In this document: one piece after another, positions 58,301-64,000 of the stretch
Position numbering within the stretch: position 1 is the stretch's first letter
Layout of the letters: each line of letters starts with the position of its first letter
Source: JALXCH01 sp964495805
GTDB taxonomy: Bacteria > Calditrichota > Calditrichia > RBG-13-44-9
Assembly (NCBI GenBank): GCA_964495805.1
Contig: CAZBWV010000052.1
Coordinates: 1 to 64,000, forward strand
Length of the DNA stretch: 64,000 nt
Direction of reading: 5' to 3'
Notes under the pieces: generated by a model
What the model saw: only the letters and a program-made list of their open reading frames with translations
The model's database searches: none
Told to the model about the DNA's origin: nothing
Program-made: the position numbers and the translations under genes

Positions 58301-58760
58301 ATCCGCTTCTCAAACACAAAAAGAAGAACGTATTTCCGTCATCGAATTAAACGAGATGCTTTTTGGAATCGGCATTTTGAAGGCCCGCGAGGTTGTCCCG
58401 CTTCCCGTCATTACCCCGGTTCCCAATACTCAGGATTTTGTTGTGGGAGTATTCAATTTACGGGGAGATATTTATACCATTGTGGATCTGGGAATTTTGC
58501 TGGGAATGAAACCGAAGCAAATCCGGGAATCGGATATGGTGATGATTCTGGACAACGGAGATGTGGTGGTGGGTGTTCTGGTGGATCGCATTCATGGTGT
58601 GCGCTCCCTGGACGGTGTGAAGGTGGAATCCGCCAAAGGATTGGTGGCTAAAAGCATGCAACCGTACATCCTGGGGGTAATTTCGGATAAGACTTCTCAG
58701 ATTTTTTTACTGGACATCGACCGGCTATTTGAGTCGTCGGCATTTCGTATGTATAGTTAA
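58293..58760 (+). CDS. CheW-like adaptor (PilI position)
   Basis: 155 residues of a single CheW domain: FGIGILKAREVVPLPVITPVPN, GVFNLRGDIYTIVDL, and GVLVDRIHGVRSL. It should link the receptor downstream to the CheA kinase. It overlaps the CheY-like gene by eight bases and lies 21 bases before the receptor gene. Confidence 0.93.
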   Translation: MDKSASQTQKEERISVIELNEMLFGIGILKAREVVPLPVITPVPNTQDFVVGVFNLRGDIYTIVDLGILLGMKPKQIRESDMVMILDNGDVVVGVLVDRIHGVRSLDGVKVESAKGLVAKSMQPYILGVISDKTSQIFLLDIDRLFESSAFRMYS

Positions 58761-58781
58761 CGAAAGGGGTTTCGGATTCGC

Positions 58782-60611
58782 ATGAAGACATTGCGGTTGA
58801 ACATTTTTTTGAAATATTTTCTTATTACTTCCGGCATTTTGTTGCTGGTTGTTGCTATCTGGGTCAAAATTGATGTGTCCCACCGGATTCACCAGCGGGA
58901 ACAGCGGGCGCTGGAACAATTGAAATTAGCTGCCAGAGTTTGCAGCATTTCCATTCCCGGAAGCGATGTCCGAAAAGTGCTAAACGTTCGTTCCACCAAT
59001 ATTCCCGCGTTCGAGCGAATTGCCATTCAAATTCGTCAACAATTTCAGGTGTTCGGGCAGAACGGGCAGGAATTTCGCATCAATCGGATTCTGCTCCTGC
59101 TCCCGGAGAATAGCGCCGCAAAGTTAATTTATTCCACCCAGATTCCGTTCCGCTTTCTGGAGGAAGTTCCCTGGTATCCCGAAGTGGATTCGGTGTACCG
59201 GATGAGTCGAACGGTGATTAAGCGGAATTTAGTGGAAGGCGAGCAGGCTTATTTTAGCGCCTTTGCCCCGGTTTATGATGCGGAACACAAATGTGTGGCG
59301 GTGCTGCGGCTGGATATGCCGCGCAAGCAGATTTACGCCGGAGTCCCCGGCTTCTGGAGCAATTTTGTGAAGTATGCTCTGCTGGTGTTGCTGCTGTCGC
59401 TGCTTATCAGTTTTCTGCTTTCCCGCCTGGTCACCCGGCCGGTAAATCAATTTGTTAATTTTGTGAATAAAGTGTCCGAGGGGAATTACCATCTTCGTTT
59501 CCAGTATCACACCAACGACGAGATGGATAAGATTGGGGAAGCGCTCAATGTGATGCTGGAGCGTCTGGAAGGGTTGATTGAAACAGAGGCTGATCGCGAT
59601 CGGTTGCAACAGCAAATTACCAGTTTGTTGCGAATAGTTTCTGCCGCTGCCGATGGCGATTTCCGGGTTAAAGCGGAAGTAACCGCCGATACGCTGGGAG
59701 CGCTGGCCGACTCGTTTAATTTAATGATTTCCGAATTGAGCAACCTCATCCGGGATGTGCAGAAGGCTTCCGAACAGATTTCTCGTTCCACCAACGAGAT
59801 TCTGAAAAGTAGCGAGGTGATGGCCCGCGGTGCAGATAAGCAGGCCAAAGAGATTGACTCGGTGTACAACGCCATCAAAAACATGGCCGACATTGTACAG
59901 TATGCCAACGATCGTTCCACGCAGGCGGCTCAGGCAGCCTCCCGTGCGGCAGAAGTGGCTAAAAAGGGCACCGAAATTGTTCGCCGCACCATTGAGGGGA
60001 TGCACCGCATCCGCGACACAGTACAGGAAACTGCCCGACGGGTGCAAATTCTGGGGCAGAATTCCCAGGAAATCGGCGAAATTCTGGAACTCATCAGCGA
60101 TATTGCCAATCGCACCAATTTGTTGGGGCTGAACGCCACCATCGAGGCTGCACGGGCCAGCGAAGCCGGTCGTGGCTTTGCCGTGGTGGCTGACGAAGTA
60201 CGCAACCTGGCCGAACGTTCCAGCCAGGCGGCGAAGGATATTGCCGTGTTGGTGGAAAGCATTCAGGCCGGTACCACCGAAGCGGTGATGGCTATGGAGC
60301 ACGGTACCGTGGAGGTGGAAAAAGAAACGCGGCTGGTGGACGAGGCCGGGGCTGCGCTGAAGGAAATTCTGGAAATGGTACAACAGTCCGATACGCTGAT
60401 TAACGAAATCTCCGCCTCCTTCCAGCATCAGTCCAAAGCTGCGGCAGAGATCACCAAAGCAATGGAGCAAATTAAATCCATCGCCCAGGATACTGCTCAA
60501 GGGGCTCAGCGTTCCAAACAACTTTCTGAAGAGATGGCCAACCTGTCCCGAATCCTGAGCGTGGCGGTTTCCAAATTCCGGCTTCCCTCCGAAAATCAAA
60601 AGGTGGTGTGA
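58782..60611 (+). CDS. methyl-accepting chemotaxis protein (PilJ position)
   Basis: 609 residues. Transmembrane helix 1 is at about residues 9-29 and helix 2 at 195-215, enclosing a ~165-residue periplasmic sensor of Cache/four-helix type with no visible ligand motif. A HAMP domain (about 216-268) is followed by a second HAMP-like unit (about 283-330). The cytoplasmic coiled coil has the conserved hairpin tip (about 432-480: [39 protein letters not shown]). It ends without the C-terminal CheR-binding pentapeptide. It lies between cheW and the multi-Hpt CheA, as pilJ does. Confidence 0.93.
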   Translation: MKTLRLNIFLKYFLITSGILLLVVAIWVKIDVSHRIHQREQRALEQLKLAARVCSISIPGSDVRKVLNVRSTNIPAFERIAIQIRQQFQVFGQNGQEFRINRILLLLPENSAAKLIYSTQIPFRFLEEVPWYPEVDSVYRMSRTVIKRNLVEGEQAYFSAFAPVYDAEHKCVAVLRLDMPRKQIYAGVPGFWSNFVKYALLVLLLSLLISFLLSRLVTRPVNQFVNFVNKVSEGNYHLRFQYHTNDEMDKIGEALNVMLERLEGLIETEADRDRLQQQITSLLRIVSAAADGDFRVKAEVTADTLGALADSFNLMISELSNLIRDVQKASEQISRSTNEILKSSEVMARGADKQAKEIDSVYNAIKNMADIVQYANDRSTQAAQAASRAAEVAKKGTEIVRRTIEGMHRIRDTVQETARRVQILGQNSQEIGEILELISDIANRTNLLGLNATIEAARASEAGRGFAVVADEVRNLAERSSQAAKDIAVLVESIQAGTTEAVMAMEHGTVEVEKETRLVDEAGAALKEILEMVQQSDTLINEISASFQHQSKAAAEITKAMEQIKSIAQDTAQGAQRSKQLSEEMANLSRILSVAVSKFRLPSENQKVV

Positions 60612-60706
60612 GTGCACCTCCCTACCGGGGAAGCCTTTATCGAAACCAGGCGAACCAGATGGTTGAACAGCAACAAGAACGATAAAAATAAAGAACAGGT
60701 ACATAT

Positions 60707-63700
60707 ATGGATTACAAACATCCTGTCGATTACGAAACATTTTACTTTTCGGAAATTCTCGATCGAATTATTCAAAAAGGCCGCCAGTCCCTTTCCGCAG
60801 AGCAACTTTCGGATCTTACCACCTTTCTGGATTATGTGAGAGCTGCCGATCATCCTCGCGATGGGGTGGAAAAACTGGCGCGCATCACCGGTACCAGCGA
60901 TATCGCCATCTTTTTTGCTGATATTCTGGATAACCTCCCTCAGCAAGATCCGGAAGATTCAGTAAAGCGCATCGATGACCATGCCGGCGATTTTCTGGCT
61001 ATGTTTACCGAACTAAGTCAGGATGCCCGGTGGAAAAAAGATGTGTTTGACCAGATGGCAGGTGCGCCGGTAGAGGAAGAGATGGAAGCAGAAGAACCAG
61101 TCGGTGCTTCGGAAGAGTCCGTCGGGGAAACTCTGCCTTTCCGCGAGTACGTCCACCGGGAAATTGTACAAACGCTGGAAGATTTCTTCGCCTCCCGGGA
61201 GGATGATGTGCGTACCGCCGGTGAACAGTTGATCAATCGTCTTACTCCGGAGGCGGAATTTCTGGATTCTTTGCGCGATTACCGGGATGTGCCCGGATTT
61301 ACCCCGCTGGTGGAAACGTTTGAATCCCTGCTGGAATTCCCTCAGGACAAAGAAGGGGTGGAAGAATATCTTACTCGATTTGCCCACCGGTTGCGGGAAC
61401 TTACCCGTCATCTGACCCAGGTGCTGCGGGGCCAACCGGAAAGCTTCCACGCTTTTTGCAGCGGAGAAGCGGCGAAGGTGGAAGAACCTGCCGAAGAACT
61501 GGACAAACTGGTGGAATCGGCGCAGGAACTGGACCTGAAGAAAACAGCCGCTGCCCCACTCTCGGAAGAAGACCGCCAGCTGCGCCTGTTGTTGCGCGAA
61601 TATATTATCCACGAAATTCAGGAGCTGGCCAGAGAGTTGCACCGGGCACTCCAGCAATATAATCAGGCTCCTGATTCCGAAGAGGCAGTGGAGCCCATCC
61701 TGAGTGTCACTAAAATTCTCAAAGATCTGGGACAGATTCACAAATATCCTGGCATCGAGCAAGTTGCCAGCGATTTACAAAAGGTACTGAAAAAATATAC
61801 CGAAACTCAAGTGCCGTTTAGTGGTGAAGCGATTCAACACCTTTCCGAAATCGACAAATTGTTCATTCAATATATCGATCGGGTGCTGGCGGAGAAGGAC
61901 AAAGAAGCGCTGGAACAGCTGGAACTGGCGTACCGGGAGATGCTGACGCATCTGAAACCAGCGGAAAAACCGCTTTTCGCACTGGAAGCACCGGAAACCC
62001 ACTCGGCATTTCAGGAGGTAAATTCCCACTTTATTCAACGCTTGCAGTCCCTGTTCGCCCGGTGGTACGATAATCCGGAAGACGAGGCTTTGAACATCCC
62101 CATCGATACCGTGCTTACTCATCTGAAGAACTGGTATCAGTTTTTCCGGTTAGACATTCCCGGACGCATGCTCCAGACTCTTCATGAAATGTTGACTTCC
62201 CGAAGCGGTCGGAAAAGGTTGCAGGAGAATCGCTCGGCGGTGGACAAAATCCTGCTCAATCTTCAGACTCGCCTCTTCGCACTGGCTCCGGAAGACGAAG
62301 AATTGCTGGAAGAACTGAAGGCAGAGAAGGTGGAAGAAATACCCGGTGTGGGGGTGAGCGATTCCCTGGAAGCGTTTCAGGAGGTCACACTCCGTCAGCT
62401 GGACCAGCTAATACAGGCACTGGAGCAAGAGGAGATGGATCTCACGGATTTTGTGGAGAACTCCTACGAGCCGGTGCTGGAACAGATTTCCGAAAACAGC
62501 CTGCTCATCGGAAACGACGATTTGCAGCTCATCACCAATTACTTTCTGACCAGGTCGGACCTGCTGAAGTCATTGTCCGGGGATAAACTACCGGAACTAA
62601 AACACGGTTTATCGGAGTTGTTCCGGGAATTGAAGGAGAAAATTCGGCAGTTGCCGGATCAGATGCCGGTGAACAAAATGACCCGGGAATATGACATCTT
62701 TTTCGAGAAGATGATGGCAGTTCCTGAAGAAGCGGCCGAAGAAATGGCCGAACCGCCCAAAGCGGTGGAAGAAACAGCTGAACCGGAGAAGGTTGTGGAA
62801 GAAACACCGCCCACCCGGGAGCAATTTATCGATGAAGAGCTCACCAACGTATTTCGTACCGAAGCAAAACGCTATCTGGAAAACATTTCCGAAAAGCTGG
62901 ACGAGCTGGAAGCTACCCCGGGCGATCGGCAAATTATCTCCACGCTGGGGAACCTTATTCACACTTTAAAAGGCTCCGCCCAAATGCTGAATCAAACCGA
63001 GGTGGCAGAGGTGGCGCGTCCGCTGGAAGAGGTCATTGATCGGATTCTGGATGATGAGCTTCATTACACGGATGAATTTTTACCCCTGTATCGGGAAGCC
63101 GTCTCGCTGATGGAAAACTGGTTGAAAGGGGAAACAGTGGATATTCCCGGCATCCGGCAAAAAATTGAACAGTACGTGGAGACCAGCCGGGTGGGTGCCC
63201 CTGCTCCTGAAGTTCCCGAGGAAATTGCCACCGAAGAGAAAGCGCCGGAATTTGTCGAGAAAGCGGTGGAACCGGAAGCCCCTGTTTCCGAAGAGATGGT
63301 GGAGGAAGTTGCGGGCGAAGAAGGTGATTTGCTGGAACTGAGCGAAAAAGACCCGGAGCTTCTGGATATTTTCCGTAGCGAGGTGGGCCGGAATCTCGAT
63401 GAATTCGACAAAAATCTGGCGCTGATTGAGAAGTTTCGCTATGACAAAAAGACGGTTCAAACGCTGGATCAGGCTGTGCACGAGGTACGAGCGGCAGCCA
63501 AAATGCTTGGCTTTTCGGAAGTGGGAACCCTGCTGGACCTGCTGGAGCAGGTGATTGAGGAGTTGAGTAAAAAGGAGAAAAAATACTGGGACGAGGCCAT
63601 ACCTGCTCTGCACAAAAGCGTTGGGGTGGTGCGCGAACTCAGCGCACACATGAAAGTGGCTCGTAACCGGTACCAGGAAGCGCTGGAGGAACTGGAAAAG

Positions 63701-64000
63701 GTCCTGCTGGATTTGCGCAAACCGGAAGCGGTGCCGGAAGAGGAAGAGGCCCCGACGGAAAAAGAAGTTGTCGAGGAGGAAGTACTGGTAGAGCAGGCGG
63801 AAGAAGAAGCACCGCAACCTTCCCGGGCGGTTCTGGAAGCCTTTATTCAGGAATCCCGGGAACTTCTGGAAGATATCAACTTCCTGTTAATGAAAATTGA
63901 AAAAGACCCGGAGAACGAGGAATTTACTTACCACTTGATGCGCAGCCTGCACACACTGAAGGGTTCGGCGGCTATGGTGGACCTGGACAGAATCGAAAAA
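60707..64000 (+). CDS. CheA-type histidine kinase with multiple Hpt domains (PilL/ChpA-like), N-terminal part
   Basis: The frame is open from ATG 60707 through the last base, giving at least 1098 residues; the 3' end is outside the window. No kinase, CheW-like or receiver domain is reached yet. Residues ~1-720 contain several helical, Hpt-like bundles lacking a phosphorylatable His motif, joined by acidic Pro/Glu linkers. A canonical Hpt has His752 (IHTLKGSAQML). A second unit has His925 but the degenerate motif HEVRAAAKML in place of HxxKGxA. A third, canonical unit begins with His1082 (LHTLKGSAAMV) and runs off the edge. This architecture and gene order match ChpA/PilL rather than ordinary CheA with one Hpt. 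The ribosome-binding site (ACAGGTA) is weak, 95 bases after the receptor gene. Confidence 0.88.
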   Translation, partial: MDYKHPVDYETFYFSEILDRIIQKGRQSLSAEQLSDLTTFLDYVRAADHPRDGVEKLARITGTSDIAIFFADILDNLPQQDPEDSVKRIDDHAGDFLAMFTELSQDARWKKDVFDQMAGAPVEEEMEAEEPVGASEESVGETLPFREYVHREIVQTLEDFFASREDDVRTAGEQLINRLTPEAEFLDSLRDYRDVPGFTPLVETFESLLEFPQDKEGVEEYLTRFAHRLRELTRHLTQVLRGQPESFHAFCSGEAAKVEEPAEELDKLVESAQELDLKKTAAAPLSEEDRQLRLLLREYIIHEIQELARELHRALQQYNQAPDSEEAVEPILSVTKILKDLGQIHKYPGIEQVASDLQKVLKKYTETQVPFSGEAIQHLSEIDKLFIQYIDRVLAEKDKEALEQLELAYREMLTHLKPAEKPLFALEAPETHSAFQEVNSHFIQRLQSLFARWYDNPEDEALNIPIDTVLTHLKNWYQFFRLDIPGRMLQTLHEMLTSRSGRKRLQENRSAVDKILLNLQTRLFALAPEDEELLEELKAEKVEEIPGVGVSDSLEAFQEVTLRQLDQLIQALEQEEMDLTDFVENSYEPVLEQISENSLLIGNDDLQLITNYFLTRSDLLKSLSGDKLPELKHGLSELFRELKEKIRQLPDQMPVNKMTREYDIFFEKMMAVPEEAAEEMAEPPKAVEETAEPEKVVEETPPTREQFIDEELTNVFRTEAKRYLENISEKLDELEATPGDRQIISTLGNLIHTLKGSAQMLNQTEVAEVARPLEEVIDRILDDELHYTDEFLPLYREAVSLMENWLKGETVDIPGIRQKIEQYVETSRVGAPAPEVPEEIATEEKAPEFVEKAVEPEAPVSEEMVEEVAGEEGDLLELSEKDPELLDIFRSEVGRNLDEFDKNLALIEKFRYDKKTVQTLDQAVHEVRAAAKMLGFSEVGTLLDLLEQVIEELSKKEKKYWDEAIPALHKSVGVVRELSAHMKVARNRYQEALEELEKVLLDLRKPEAVPEEEEAPTEKEVVEEEVLVEQAEEEAPQPSRAVLEAFIQESRELLEDINFLLMKIEKDPENEEFTYHLMRSLHTLKGSAAMVDLDRIEK

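Noticed and set aside
60612..60839. A 75-codon plus-strand frame beginning right after the receptor gene
   Set aside because: It overlaps the start of the long CheA-like frame in another phase and has no coding character; the CheA frame is the real one.

Overview
This window comes from a bacterial chromosome, most likely a member of the FCB (Fibrobacteres-Chlorobi-Bacteroidetes) superphylum and plausibly Calditrichota or a neighbouring lineage. Two type IX secretion (T9SS) C-terminal sorting domains of the YPNPFNP/YPNPF kind, a gingipain/PorU-type C25 peptidase next to a PorV-family protein, and the DUF5916 and GHL10 families all point to FCB. Strong Shine-Dalgarno sequences and recognisable TTGACA/TATATT-type promoters argue against typical Bacteroidota. 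The taxonomic placement is inference; no rRNA gene is present to test it.

Layout. 1-10.1 kb (+) is an AT-rich surface/secretion region: the tail of a T9SS cargo protein, a C25 peptidase (PorU/gingipain-like) with its own sorting domain, a PorV-like outer-membrane protein, an FnIII protein, an SLBB protein and an unknown beta-barrel/coiled-coil protein. 10.1-10.9 kb holds cytidine deaminase and a stand-alone Lrp/AsnC ligand-binding (RAM) domain. 11-13.8 kb (-) is a two-gene operon, cstA followed by a methionine gamma-lyase-type PLP enzyme.

14.1-45.1 kb (+) is an unbroken transcription/translation supercluster: tRNA-Thr/Tyr/Gly/Thr, tuf, rpmG, tRNA-Trp, secE, nusG, rplKAJL, rpoBC, rpsLG, fusA, then the S10, spc and alpha operons through rplQ, with secY, map, infA and rpmJ in their usual places. 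A strong intrinsic terminator closes it. An unusual hairpin with a T-run lies between rpoB and rpoC, and many genes start with TTG or GTG. The short genes rpmG and rpmJ are included.

45.2-50.6 kb (+) contains a GHL10-type putative glycosidase, an orphan urocanate hydratase and a DUF5916 outer-membrane protein. 50.6-56.3 kb (-) is lysS, a LolC/E permease, LolD and recG in one direction. 56.5-64 kb (+) is a chemosensory operon whose order (response regulator, CheY, CheW, methyl-accepting protein, multi-Hpt CheA) matches the type IV pilus Pil-Chp system. Its first regulator is an unusual winged-helix/glutamate-rich/receiver fusion, and its CheA runs off the window edge.

The strongest candidates for something new are the Pil-Chp-like operon with its odd first regulator and degenerate Hpt site, and the PorU-PorV-linked gene run. 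I saw no CRISPR array, insertion sequence, prophage or rRNA gene.
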